Shown: positions 8,089 to 16,634, numbered from the stretch's first letter. The stretch is DNA of 50,211 nt from Lachnospiraceae bacterium (GCA_009911175.1 QXWX01000053.1:1-50211); one strand, 5' to 3'. Notes: generated by a model from the letters alone, not told the origin. Program-made: numbers and translations.

Positions 8089-8912
8089 GATTTATCTTCA
8101 TCCTGTATTAATAAATTCATATCTTCTATTCGTTTGTCTTCTGTCAGAATTGTCATTTGATAAATCGCAATCTCATTCAGCTTTTCTATTCTTTCTTTTT
8201 GAGTTTTCCCTTCTTTTATCATAACAGAGTTTAAGCTTTCTAAATTTGTCAGGCAAACTAACTGTGCCCCGCTTGCATAATCTCTAATGTTCCCCTTTGA
8301 TTTTGGATTCGCAAGTTCCCACTCTTTTGCGGTTGTTCCAAATAACGCTACATTTAGTATGTCCGCTTCAGATGCATAAATTCTGCTAATCATTTCTTTC
8401 GACAATTCTTTTGGAATTAAATTCTGTTTTATTGCATCTGTATGAATCCCATAATTAATCTTTGTTAAATTCCGTTTTATGTCCCAACCATATTGTTTCA
8501 ATTCAAGTTCTTTTAACCTTTCAAATTCCTGAATTAAATATATTTTAAACTCAGGACTTATCCACATTCCAAATTCGAAGGCAATATCTTTGTAAGCAAA
8601 TGTTCCACCATATCGTCCTGCATTTGCTTTCAAACCAATTGCATTAGTCTTCGCTACCCACTCTTTTACACTTATTTTGAATCGGTTAAGTCCTGCCTGG
8701 CTTTTAATTATGGCGAATTCGCCATAATTAAAAGTCGGATTATAAATCCTTTCCCAAATCCCCAAAAATTCCAGAGTATTTCTATTCCGAAGCCAATCTG
8801 AAATAAAAAAATCTCCATCTTTTGCTTTCAGCATATCTGTCAATGATATATAGTCTCTATCTTCAATTTTTTTCATAGATATTTCTGTATTTTTTACCAC
8901 TAATTTTTTCAT
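8085..8912 (-). CDS. KilA-N domain protein
   Basis: The N-terminal half is a KilA-N DNA-binding domain: YISLTDMLKAK, DFFISDWLRNRNTLEFLGIW, SQAGLNRFKISVKEWV and GRYGGTFAYKDIAFEFGMWI in order over residues 15-125. A helical C-terminal part follows. Such proteins are common in phages and mobile islands; the molecular function is poorly defined. I chose ATG 8912 because GGAG lies seven bases upstream; an ATG at 8939 lies only about eight bases from the predicted RNA start. The gene is AT-rich compared with its neighbours and contains a 34-bp perfect palindrome. It is coupled to the AbiEi-like gene. Confidence 0.82.
   Translation of the reverse strand: MKKLVVKNTEISMKKIEDRDYISLTDMLKAKDGDFFISDWLRNRNTLEFLGIWERIYNPTFNYGEFAIIKSQAGLNRFKISVKEWVAKTNAIGLKANAGRYGGTFAYKDIAFEFGMWISPEFKIYLIQEFERLKELELKQYGWDIKRNLTKINYGIHTDAIKQNLIPKELSKEMISRIYASEADILNVALFGTTAKEWELANPKSKGNIRDYASGAQLVCLTNLESLNSVMIKEGKTQKERIEKLNEIAIYQMTILTEDKRIEDMNLLIQDEDKS
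8701..8734. repeat. 34-bp perfect palindrome inside the KilA-N gene
   Basis: All 17 base pairs match around the centre GAATTC. The outer arms are CTTTTAATTATGGC and its complement. It encodes the segment TFNYGEFAIIK of the KilA-N domain. It could form a cruciform or act as an internal operator. Confidence 0.9.
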
Positions 8913-8953
8913 TTTAGACTCCAATTGTACGATTTGCATTTTTTATTACACAT

Positions 8954-8982
8954 ATTATCGCATTTTTATTTACACATGTCAA
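8954..8982 (-). promoter_or_regulatory. Promoter of the KilA-N/AbiEi-like operon
   Basis: On the minus strand TTGACA (8982-8977) and GATAAT (8959-8954) are 17 bases apart. The predicted start near 8947 leaves about 35 bases before the chosen ATG at 8912. Confidence 0.75.
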
Positions 8983-9000
8983 CATTTTTTTAATATCTGC

Positions 9001-9160
9001 TTAAATCGGCAGACTATCCCTCACACACAGTGCCCCATACCCCACCTGCGGATTCGGATACACGTCAAACCCCGGCAGCTCCCGCGCCCCCCGCCTCAGA
9101 TAAGCCTTCACCTTCTCCCCATACAGATAAGGATCATTCCCCTTCACGATCCCCTCTCAT
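9001..9160 (-). pseudogene. Fossil 3' end of a second subtilase gene
   Basis: About 155 bases ending in TAA at 9003-9001 are roughly 90 percent identical to the last 159 bases of the subtilase gene at 12449-14332. They translate as NDPYLYGEKVKAYLRRGARE and continue to VRDSLPI, against VRDSLPV in the intact gene. Similarity ends near the codon matching MEWGIV, and the rest of the gene is missing. Both copies point the same way and bracket the jetA/AbiE cassette. It may be a leftover tandem paralogue or an element-end duplication. Confidence 0.85.
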
Positions 9161-9260
9161 GTTAAGTTAATGTCACAAACTTTTTACTTTTCCCTACGCA
9201 AAATCCCCGGAAGCCGCTCCAGGCATAGCTTATTTTAACTGCCTGTGCAATGAGACTGCT

Positions 9261-9689
9261 TTAAGAATTCCGTGCGCAATCAGAACCATTTTCTTCTCTT
9301 GCCCGGATCAGTTCATTGATCTCCTCTGCCTGGATTTCCTGCCGCTTACGAAAATACCAGAAGATAAACCCATCAATAAATAAAAAGCTTACCGTAAAAG
9401 ACACAAAGATGGAAACATCCATGCCCTTCCAGAAGAACATCCTGGAAATAAACAGTGACAGCAGATACAACACCACCGACTCTGCTATGCAGTAATGACT
9501 CCATTTCCGGAATTCTATTCTGCTGATCAGCGCATCTATGAGCTGGCATGCAGCAATCCACACAAACAAAATCAGTGGGAAGGAGGAAACTTCATTCCCC
9601 CACAGCAGATTAAGCCCCCAGTTTGCAAGCACAATCAGGGTAAAGCAGATACAGGTAGACGGAATCCGGTTCCATAAAAGATTTTTCAT
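9261..9689 (-). CDS. Small 4-TM membrane protein coupled to jetA
   Basis: The 142 residues hold four hydrophobic segments (about 8-30, 36-55, 68-88, 93-115) and a charged cytoplasmic tail (YFRKRQEIQAEEINELIRAR). It resembles small four-helix families such as DUF6608 or DUF3021, from memory only. Its ATG overlaps the jetA stop (ATGA at 9686-9689) and has GGAAGGAG upstream, so it should be translated together with JetA. In known type II Wadjet operons jetB would be here. Its function is unknown. Confidence 0.6.
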   Translation of the reverse strand: MKNLLWNRIPSTCICFTLIVLANWGLNLLWGNEVSSFPLILFVWIAACQLIDALISRIEFRKWSHYCIAESVVLYLLSLFISRMFFWKGMDVSIFVSFTVSFLFIDGFIFWYFRKRQEIQAEEINELIRAREENGSDCARNS

Positions 9690-11153
9690 AAATTTTCTCC
9701 TTCCTGTTTTATTAAATGAAATGCCTGCCCATACTCAGTCCGTCCGCTTTTGGAAACAGTCAGATTTGCCTGCGCAATCCAACGCAGAAGAGTTTCCCTT
9801 GTATCCACAGAAATACAGTCATCAATCCGACTGATATCCAGTTGATTGCCCTGGATATATTTCATAACCAGTTCTCTGTCTTCCTCAAGCTTTTTCAAAT
9901 ATTGGTTACGCTGTGCAAGTTTCTCCAACGCTTTACTTTCAAACCCAGATTTATGTATTCTTGGTTTATAAGTTCTTGTATGGGGCTTCAGTTCATATTC
10001 CGATGGCAGTTCATCAAACACGCTGCTGTTTATACTATCCGTAGAACGCGAACAGTTTACTTTAAAATACCGCACATGCTGTATTCCAAATATATGTGCC
10101 GAAAGTTTATGTGCCTCTTCCACATTTTTGCACTGTACAAACATCTGAATAAATTTCTTATAATCTTCCTTACGGCTGATTCCCCAATTTTGTATCTGTA
10201 CGATTAAGGCGGCATTCTGTATAATTTTCCGTATAACATCGTCAGTAATATCCATTACTTTCTGACTTTCGCTTGGATGCTTATCCGTCGGAACAAACCA
10301 ATCTGACAGGCTCTGCCATTTTCCGTAAATATTTTCTCTTATCGCATTCACTCTTAAATCCTGGATTTCCGAATCTGGATGTGGGATTGCCAGTTCACTG
10401 TCAATAACCCTCTCCAATACCCCGTCTACCATCTGTTGCGGCAAATTCTTAATTATATTTTCGATACGTATGGATTTATTCTGAAGCTGTTGCACAAACT
10501 CTTGTAAGTAAGAAATAAACCGATCCTTATGTACGACAAATTCAATGGATTTGAGCACCTTATCTGATTTACCTGAATAAAATTCTCTCAAATAATCCTG
10601 ATAATTCCGGTTTAATCTCTTAAAATCTTCCTGTAGATTGCTCCACCACTCATTCACCACTTTCAGTTCCTGGCGGTCTATCTGTTCCATTTTATTCAAG
10701 GCATTTTCAATCCTCACAAAATAATTCATGGACAGATTACCACTGTCCATAAAAAGATTTTCAAGCTTTACCATCATTCTCTCTATCTCTACTGCATATT
10801 CTGACATCGTATAACGGTACTGCTTTTTTTATATTCCGCAATCGTATAAACCCTTTTCGGGTCTTGGAGCGGAGTAAGATTTTTCCATCCAACCAACGCC
10901 TCCAAATCTGCTTTCAACTGCTCCATATTATAATCTGAAAACTCCGGGTACTCCTTAAGCAACTCTAACACATCTTCCTTATATAATTGAAAGTGCATTT
11001 TTTCGTACTCTATAAAAAAATCCGCATTATGCGCCTGTATTGCGGAGCATTACCGGCAGACAAGTATACGGTTTCCTGGATTGATTCCAAATATTTCAAA
11101 TTGTAATCCCCCTCCATCCTCTCAAACGGACGCATCCGTATCACTTCATTCAT
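9686..11153 (-). CDS. JetA-like (TIGR02677) Wadjet kleisin subunit, frame broken twice
   Basis: Three pieces join into one protein of about 490 residues, the usual JetA length. Piece one (11153 to about 11013) reads YLSAGNAPQYRRIMRIF. Piece two (to about 10824) reads YEKMHFQLYKEDVLELLKEY and NLTPLQDPKRVYTIAEYKK. Piece three (to 9686) starts QYRYTMSEYAVEIERMMVKL and contains EEAHKLSAHIFGIQHVRYF. The breaks lie in a T7 run (near 11013) and an A7 run (near 10824); one extra base in each restores the frame. In Wadjet, JetA is the MukF-like kleisin of an SMC complex that cleaves plasmids. Here jetB, jetC and jetD are absent. The start codon is uncertain (11153, 11135 or 11117). Confidence 0.8.
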
Positions 11154-11248
11154 CCTGTGTCCGCAAATTCAATCTTATAAGATATCTACATTCTTTCACG
11201 CTGTCTGAAACTCAGTAAACAACTCTGCTTCTTCAATGTTATCTTTGT

Positions 11249-11947
11249 TTAAATTTCAAACATATGAACAATATCACTTACACGGTTGTATACCTCAATA
11301 AAATCCGGTTTATTTTTTATGCCCTTCATTTTACCATATGCTTCTTCCAATTCAGAAAATCGTATTTTATATTCCTTAAAATCTCCAAGTACTCTGCCCG
11401 ACTCTTTCCATATTCGATGCAATTCATCCGCATCAATTTTCATAATAAAAGACATCACATATATATCTAAAACATCTTTTGTTCTTCTACACACATTTCC
11501 ACTTGAAATTGCATAAATTTTATCCGACAGCATTTTTGATAAGCTGGCTCCTTTAATAGCCACTCCATTCACATAAGAAATATATGATTTACAAAATCGG
11601 TTTTGTCTAATGCTCAAATCAATACTTGCAATCTTTTCTCCTCTCTCATTGCTAATTTTGAATCCTGCTGACTTCCTTTCCCCAAACACTCTGACGACTT
11701 GAATATTTAAAGAAGAATCCACTTTATTTACAGCATTTTGCAACGCTTTTTCTATTTCCTTCATTGTCGGTAATTCTCCGACCCAGTCTCCATCAATATC
11801 TCTGGTTGCCCGTTCTACCTTTGATGGATTGTTATTTTTAATTGCAAGATTAAGAACCATTGCTCCTTTGAAGACAATTGGTACACCTGCATTTCCCAGC
11901 TCTTCCATAACTCTATATAGAAAATCCATCAACTCCAAATATGTCAC
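11249..11947 (-). CDS. AbiEii-type nucleotidyltransferase toxin
   Basis: This is a DNA polymerase beta-like nucleotidyltransferase of the AbiEii/AbiGii family. KGAMVLNLAI (residues 27-36) and RATRDIDGDWVG (46-57) match the conserved lysine/glycine and Asp-x-Asp catalytic motifs. A later KMLSDKIYAISSGNVCRRTK segment is typical of the family. Family members are toxins of type IV systems that limit phage; several modify tRNA 3' ends. The GTG start directly follows the TAG stop of the AbiEi gene; ATG 11929 is an alternative. The gene is AT-rich. Confidence 0.82.
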   Translation of the reverse strand: MTYLELMDFLYRVMEELGNAGVPIVFKGAMVLNLAIKNNNPSKVERATRDIDGDWVGELPTMKEIEKALQNAVNKVDSSLNIQVVRVFGERKSAGFKISNERGEKIASIDLSIRQNRFCKSYISYVNGVAIKGASLSKMLSDKIYAISSGNVCRRTKDVLDIYVMSFIMKIDADELHRIWKESGRVLGDFKEYKIRFSELEEAYGKMKGIKNKPDFIEVYNRVSDIVHMFEI

Positions 11948-12358
11948 CTACTCTTCATAATATTCTATTGCCCACACTCTGTACTTTTCAAATCTTGATT
12001 GCAAACGCGCTGGTATCACTAGTCCTTCAAAACTTTCATTATTCTCTTCATAATAATTTGCCAGACTTTCTGTAATAATCTGTTCATCACCATTTTGTTC
12101 AAGAAGATCTATAATGGTCTGGCTTACTGTTGTACATTTCAACCCATTGCGTTCTTCATACTTAAGAGTCTCTAAAGAAGGCACCAAAGTCTGTTCAGTT
12201 CCTTCAATATTTTGTTTTTTATCAACAAAAATCTGCACTACAGATCTATATCCACCATTCGTTAATCCCAAAAAGTCTGCCGCTGTATCAAATGCCAGTA
12301 CGCATCTCACATTAGCTAATAACCTTCTCAACTGGTCATTATACGTTATAACAGCCAT
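11948..12358 (-). CDS. AbiEi-type antitoxin, short form
   Basis: The 136 residues match the core of AbiEi antitoxins: VLAFDTAADFLGLTNGGYRS, then GLKCTTVSQTIIDLLEQNGD, then a helical tail. The N-terminal winged helix of longer members is missing or reduced. The start is well supported by GGGAGG eight bases upstream. It immediately precedes the AbiEii gene with no gap, the usual antitoxin-first order. It is presumably the neutralising partner and autoregulator. Confidence 0.75.
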   Translation of the reverse strand: MAVITYNDQLRRLLANVRCVLAFDTAADFLGLTNGGYRSVVQIFVDKKQNIEGTEQTLVPSLETLKYEERNGLKCTTVSQTIIDLLEQNGDEQIITESLANYYEENNESFEGLVIPARLQSRFEKYRVWAIEYYEE

Positions 12359-12382
12359 TCTCGATACCTCCCTAATGGTTTT

Positions 12383-12411
12383 AGTATATCATTATTTTAT
12401 AAAACTGAGAA
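12383..12411 (-). promoter_or_regulatory. Likely promoter of the AbiE pair
   Basis: On the minus strand TTCTCA (12411-12406) and TATACT (12388-12383) are 17 bases apart. The -10 box is good and the -35 box is weak, which is consistent with a repressible promoter. Confidence 0.45.
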
Positions 12412-12448
12412 GAATATGTTTTCATTTTCTTAATTTCAATAAAATTTT

Positions 12449-14332
12449 TCAAACCGGCAGACTATCCCTCACACAAAGCGCCCCATACCCCACCTGCGGA
12501 TTGGGATACACATCAAACCCCGGCAGCGCCCTTGCCCCTCTCCTAAGATAAGCCTTCACCTTCTCCCCATACAGATAAGGATCATTCTCGTTCACGATCC
12601 CCCACTCCATCAGCAGCGCCACACCCCCTGTCACAAACGGCGTCGCAAACGAGGTCCCCGTCACCGGAGCATATCCGCCCCCTGCCGCCGCAGTCATCAC
12701 GTTGACTCCAGGAGCCGCCAGGTCCGGCTTAAATGCCATCATATTTTCATACCCCGCCGCATACTCCGTCCGGGCGCCCCTTCCGGAAAAGTCCGCATAC
12801 GTAAAGTTCAGGGCATCATATGCCCCCACCGTCACAACTCTGGACGCAGTGGACGGAATCGTAAGCGTAGCCCCGCTTTCCGGATATAAAAATGCCGTTC
12901 CTATATTCAGCACTCCCTGGCTCGGAAGCCACATCTCATATTCTCCATTCACAATCTTCCTGGGCGTCAGTATGATCCTCCAGACTCCGCTGTCGATATA
13001 GGACTGCCTGGGAAGAAAATCTATGAAGATCTCCTGCCGCACACTATAAGGGCTGGGCTCTCCATAGTATAGAAGGATCTCCGTATTTCCCAGCACAAAT
13101 CTCTGGGAGCCTAATATCTCCTGAATCGGTCCCACGCGGACACCGGAAGGGCTGACCAGGGAAATATCCACCTGATCCACATAAGACTTCCAGATCTGCA
13201 CATTCAGCGCAGGTTCATTGCTCTGCACTCCAAGCTGCACCTCTTCCTCCTGGTTCTCACGCATCCGCCCTGCCGTATGCCCGGCGCTGGTCCCCTCATT
13301 TCCGGTGCCGACGCAGAACACACTCTTCCAGTAATTCGAAATATCATCCAGGAAATGTTCCACTAATGATGAGCCGTCGTGCGCCCCATAGGTATTTCCA
13401 AAGCTGATATTCACCGCCACCGGCATCCGCAGCTCCAGAGCTTTCTTGATCACATAATCAACTCCCTGCATCAGTTCTGTCGTTCTGGGAAATCCATCCG
13501 CCCGGGGGCTGCCCATCTTGACGATCAGCAGTTCGCTTTCCGGAGCCACGCCGGCATATTGTTCCGCCACGGCTGAGCTGTCGGAACGATAGCTGATTCC
13601 CGCATTGCTTCCTGCATCCTCCGGCATATCCGGCAGCCCCCCGTTTTCCCCATTGCGGGCATTTCCTGATGCCATATACTGCCGTCCATTCCCGGCCGCA
13701 ATCCCGGCCACCGCCGTACCATGTCCGGAGGAATCCCGGCTTGGCACGATCCGGTTTCTCTCCTGCAGGCTTTCCGCCGATAATGCCTCATTGATCTGTT
13801 CCTGTGTATATTCCGTTCCTATCGCATACCCCTCGGGAGGGCTCCCGGCAATCGACTGGTCCCATAATGCACGGATCCTCGTCGTACCGTCCGGATTGCG
13901 GAAATCCCACAGGCTGTAATCAATTCCGCTGTCTACGATCGCTACGAGAACGCCTTTTCCCCTTAAGGAAAAAGGAGCCTGCCGAACCGGATTGACACAG
14001 GAAACTCTTTTTCCGTTTGCCACCTGGAAAAATAACCGCTTCGGCTTTTCGATATACTCGACCTCCGGAATCCTGACCAGCTCAGGGATCTGGGATTCCC
14101 GTATCACAATGACCGCATATTCATTGGCCATCTCCGTTACAGACTCCGCAATCAGACGAACTTCATTCAAATTGCCGGAATATTTGATGATCAGATCCCA
14201 CTCCCGGTCAATCGGGTCATATCCCACATCCAGCTCCAGTGATTTCCGCCGTTCCTCCTCCGAAGCATCCAGAGCAAGATTTAACTGATTATCTGCTTTC
14301 TGACTATCCATAAATGCACCGCCGCTTTTCAC
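12449..14332 (-). CDS. S8 family serine peptidase, Csp/CspA-like
   Basis: This subtilisin-type protease has the full triad, in 627-residue numbering: Asp134 in VAIVDSGIDYS, His204 in SSGHGTAVAG and Ser561 in TGTSFATPFVTGG, with Asn in ISFGNTYG. The N-terminal part (SLELDVGYDPIDREWDLIIK) resembles the prodomain of clostridial Csp proteases, which process the spore cortex hydrolase SleC; a long insert between His and Ser is also typical. No signal peptide is seen. I chose GTG 14332 because AAGGAG lies five bases upstream. A fossil of a second copy lies at 9001-9160. Confidence 0.88.
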   Translation of the reverse strand: MKSGGAFMDSQKADNQLNLALDASEEERRKSLELDVGYDPIDREWDLIIKYSGNLNEVRLIAESVTEMANEYAVIVIRESQIPELVRIPEVEYIEKPKRLFFQVANGKRVSCVNPVRQAPFSLRGKGVLVAIVDSGIDYSLWDFRNPDGTTRIRALWDQSIAGSPPEGYAIGTEYTQEQINEALSAESLQERNRIVPSRDSSGHGTAVAGIAAGNGRQYMASGNARNGENGGLPDMPEDAGSNAGISYRSDSSAVAEQYAGVAPESELLIVKMGSPRADGFPRTTELMQGVDYVIKKALELRMPVAVNISFGNTYGAHDGSSLVEHFLDDISNYWKSVFCVGTGNEGTSAGHTAGRMRENQEEEVQLGVQSNEPALNVQIWKSYVDQVDISLVSPSGVRVGPIQEILGSQRFVLGNTEILLYYGEPSPYSVRQEIFIDFLPRQSYIDSGVWRIILTPRKIVNGEYEMWLPSQGVLNIGTAFLYPESGATLTIPSTASRVVTVGAYDALNFTYADFSGRGARTEYAAGYENMMAFKPDLAAPGVNVMTAAAGGGYAPVTGTSFATPFVTGGVALLMEWGIVNENDPYLYGEKVKAYLRRGARALPGFDVYPNPQVGYGALCVRDSLPV

Positions 14333-14425
14333 ACACTCTCCTTTACAATATGCCGGATTTATACAAAATGCGAATCCATATCCTCCGATCTTCTGAAATC
14401 CCTCCGCATACTGAAAAACGAAGCT

Positions 14426-14492
14426 GTCGGGAAATGGCTGGGACCGATTAGGCATCACAGCAAGAGATTTTACAAAAATGCCATTTCCCGAC
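14426..14492. terminator. Long-loop hairpin between MFS and subtilase genes
   Basis: GTCGGGAAATGGC (14426-14438) and GCCATTTCCCGAC (14480-14492) are perfect 13-base arms with a 41-base loop. The hairpin follows the MFS stop and precedes the subtilase start. It shares its arms with the hairpin at 4336-4374, which suggests a repeated element. Confidence 0.5.
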
Positions 14493-14507
14493 GGCCTCAT
14501 CCGTCCT

Positions 14508-15653
14508 TTACCAATGTGAAAACAACACTCCCGCAAGCGGTGACAATACGATCATGATCATCGAAAAGGTAAATGATTCCATAGAAATCAAGGTTGCCCT
14601 CTTCTCTGACGGAAACATATCCTGCAGAATCGTATTGGTTCTGACCTGAAGCGCGTCATCGCTGAGCGCGGCGGCAAAGCCTCCTGCGGTCATAAGCAGA
14701 TACCTTCCGGAATGCTCCGCCAGTACACCGCAAAGCACAAGTGACGCAGTTATCGCAAATACGCTTCGATACCGCAGCTTCTTACATCTGAGTATGAGTC
14801 TCGCGCCGAGTATGCCGCCCAGCTGCATGAAAAACAGTGTGAAGCCAAGCACATGCCCCGGCATACCGGCCTTGGGCAGCTTTGCCTGAAGAAAAAATAA
14901 CAGCAAAACATCAACCGCCCCGACCATCGAATTGCAGAACATGAGAAGCACGGCACGCTTTGCCTTTTTCATAAAGCCAAGGCTCATGAGAAAACAGGAC
15001 ACAAGCTCACTCCTGATGGCAAATAGAGCGGTTCGGAATTTCCGGCTCCTCATGGCAGAGCCCGGCTGCGGACTCCTCCCATTTTTCTCATGTTCGCAGC
15101 ATCGAACCTCGCTTAAGGAACGGAGTACCCACATTTGCGCAATCCCGATCAGCAGATCCGCCCCATATGCCGCCTGATATCCGATAAAAAGCGCGAAGCC
15201 GGCACATAGCGTAGAGATTCCGCCGCAAAGCCGATATAAGATCAGCTGATCTGACGCATACTTTTCATAGCGATCTTCCTGTTCCTCTGATTTCAGCGAA
15301 TCGTAAGCCAGCGCCTCCCCTGACCCTGACGAAAAATTATAGCTTGCTGCCTGGAACATCATGGATATACATATCATCCATAAATTGCCGGAAACTATCA
15401 TCATGATATTACCGGTCATCCTCATCATGCTGCTGACGATCAGCATATTTTTTCTTCCGAATACATCGGCAAGGACACCTGACGGAATTTCCAATATCAA
15501 ACTGGTGATATGAAATACAGTTTCCGCAAAGCCTATTTCAACCAATGTATAACCCCGTGCCGCAAGAATCGCCACCCACGCGCCTGTCAGGGACAGACTG
15601 CCGAGTACAGTCGATAGATACAATCTCGTTATTTGTTTTTGTATATTCTGCAT
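14508..15653 (-). CDS. MFS transporter
   Basis: This major facilitator superfamily permease has 381 residues and about twelve hydrophobic segments. The MFS signature GVLADVFGRKNMLIV follows helix 2 (about residues 58-72). A cytoplasmic central loop (SEVRCCEHEKNGRSPQPGS) divides the halves. It resembles drug-efflux or small-metabolite MFS proteins; the substrate is unknown. The ribosome site AAGGAG is seven to eight bases from the ATG but lies inside an 11-bp hairpin followed by T7, an arrangement that could control translation or transcription. Confidence 0.85.
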   Translation of the reverse strand: MQNIQKQITRLYLSTVLGSLSLTGAWVAILAARGYTLVEIGFAETVFHITSLILEIPSGVLADVFGRKNMLIVSSMMRMTGNIMMIVSGNLWMICISMMFQAASYNFSSGSGEALAYDSLKSEEQEDRYEKYASDQLILYRLCGGISTLCAGFALFIGYQAAYGADLLIGIAQMWVLRSLSEVRCCEHEKNGRSPQPGSAMRSRKFRTALFAIRSELVSCFLMSLGFMKKAKRAVLLMFCNSMVGAVDVLLLFFLQAKLPKAGMPGHVLGFTLFFMQLGGILGARLILRCKKLRYRSVFAITASLVLCGVLAEHSGRYLLMTAGGFAAALSDDALQVRTNTILQDMFPSEKRATLISMESFTFSMIMIVLSPLAGVLFSHW

Positions 15654-15659
15654 AAAAAA

Positions 15660-15696
15660 ATCTCCTTAACTGTAATTTTAGAATCGTTAAGGAGAT
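15660..15696 (-). promoter_or_regulatory. Hairpin hiding the ribosome site of the MFS gene
   Basis: ATCTCCTTAAC and GTTAAGGAGAT (15660-15670 and 15686-15696) are perfect 11-base arms around a 15-base loop. In the minus-strand RNA the second arm contains AAGGAG and is followed by seven U and then the ATG at 15653. It can be read as an attenuator or as a sequestered ribosome site. Confidence 0.6.
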
Positions 15697-16031
15697 AATG
15701 TGCCTGTTATAAATCCGATGAATGAAAAACAGAAGCTGTCAAAAATCCTGCTTATAGATTCCTGTTCTTCTGCAAATCTTCCTGAAAAAAGGCGCACTAT
15801 CCCCGCAAAGCAGTAAAATGTTACCTTTTTTCAGTTGCAGATTTGTCATTTTCCAGAACATAAAATCCAGCCTCTCTTTTCCTATCTGTGTTAAATGATA
15901 GCACAAATGCCGCGGTTTGCCAAGATGCAAAATGATCCTCCGCATAACGAAAATGAGCGAAACCGCATTCATTTCTTTCCGATAAAATGCAGACTGCACA
16001 CCAAAAGCAGCGGCAATCTGCAAAAAATATA
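15697..16031. other. Gap without a convincing gene
   Basis: A minus-strand frame (15739-16023) gives 94 codons, part of which (PRHLCYHLTQIGKERLDFMF) faintly resembles the wing of a MarR/PadR regulator. It has no ribosome site and no recognisable whole domain. It may be a decayed regulator or chance. Confidence 0.3.
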
Positions 16032-16634
16032 CTAATTCTTCCCTTTATATGGAGCAAGCTCATAAGGCAGGAAATACCCCTGCTCATGGTGGCAGGACGG
16101 GCAGGATGAAGGAGCCTGCTTTCCTTCGAAAATGTATCCGCAGTTTGTGCAGATCCATTTCCCGGTATTTTCACTGGCAAAATATTCGTTCTTTTCCAGC
16201 ATCTCGGCCACCTGCGCAAAACGGAGCTGGTGAGTCCGTTCTACTTCCGCGATCAGAGAAAAAGCAGATGCGGCTTCCAGGAAGCCTTCTTCCTTGGCAA
16301 CCCTGGCAAATTCCTGGTATACGTCGTCCGCCTCTTCCTTTTCATTGTGCTCCGCGGCCCGGATCAGCTGTGCAAGGTCTTCCTGCTGGTCCACCGGATA
16401 TCCTCCGTCAATAAAGATCGTCTCTCCCGACAGGCTTTTCAGCAGTTCATAATACCGCTCCGCATGGGCGCGTTCCTGCTCTGCCGTGTACTCAAAAATA
16501 TCCGCGATCGAATACATTTTCATCTGCCGCGCTTTTTCCGCGCCTAACGTATAACGGTTTCTTGCCTGGCTCTCCCCGGCAAATGCCCGCATCAGATTTT
16601 CTTTTGTCTTGCTTTCCTTAAAATGAACAGCCAT
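16032..16634 (-). CDS. rbr: Rubrerythrin
   Basis: This di-iron peroxidase of anaerobes reduces hydrogen peroxide. The N-terminal ferritin-like four-helix domain carries the iron-binding Glu motifs (NLMRAFAGESQARNRY at 15-30, EYTAEQERAHAERYYE near 50, and a later EVERTHQLRF). The C-terminal rubredoxin-like domain has CTNC and CPSC for one iron. The 200 residues fit the classical domain order. I chose ATG 16634 (MAVHFKES) because GGGAG lies nine bases upstream. It is monocistronic. Confidence 0.95.
   Translation of the reverse strand: MAVHFKESKTKENLMRAFAGESQARNRYTLGAEKARQMKMYSIADIFEYTAEQERAHAERYYELLKSLSGETIFIDGGYPVDQQEDLAQLIRAAEHNEKEEADDVYQEFARVAKEEGFLEAASAFSLIAEVERTHQLRFAQVAEMLEKNEYFASENTGKWICTNCGYIFEGKQAPSSCPSCHHEQGYFLPYELAPYKGKN

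Noticed and set aside
9160..9260. Insertion-sequence end near GTTAAGTTAATGTCAC
   Set aside because: No matching inverted partner or target duplication was found around the fossil subtilase end.
12449..14536. Subtilase starting at 14536
   Set aside because: The first 68 residues cross the MFS stop region and a hairpin; GTG 14332 has a proper ribosome site.
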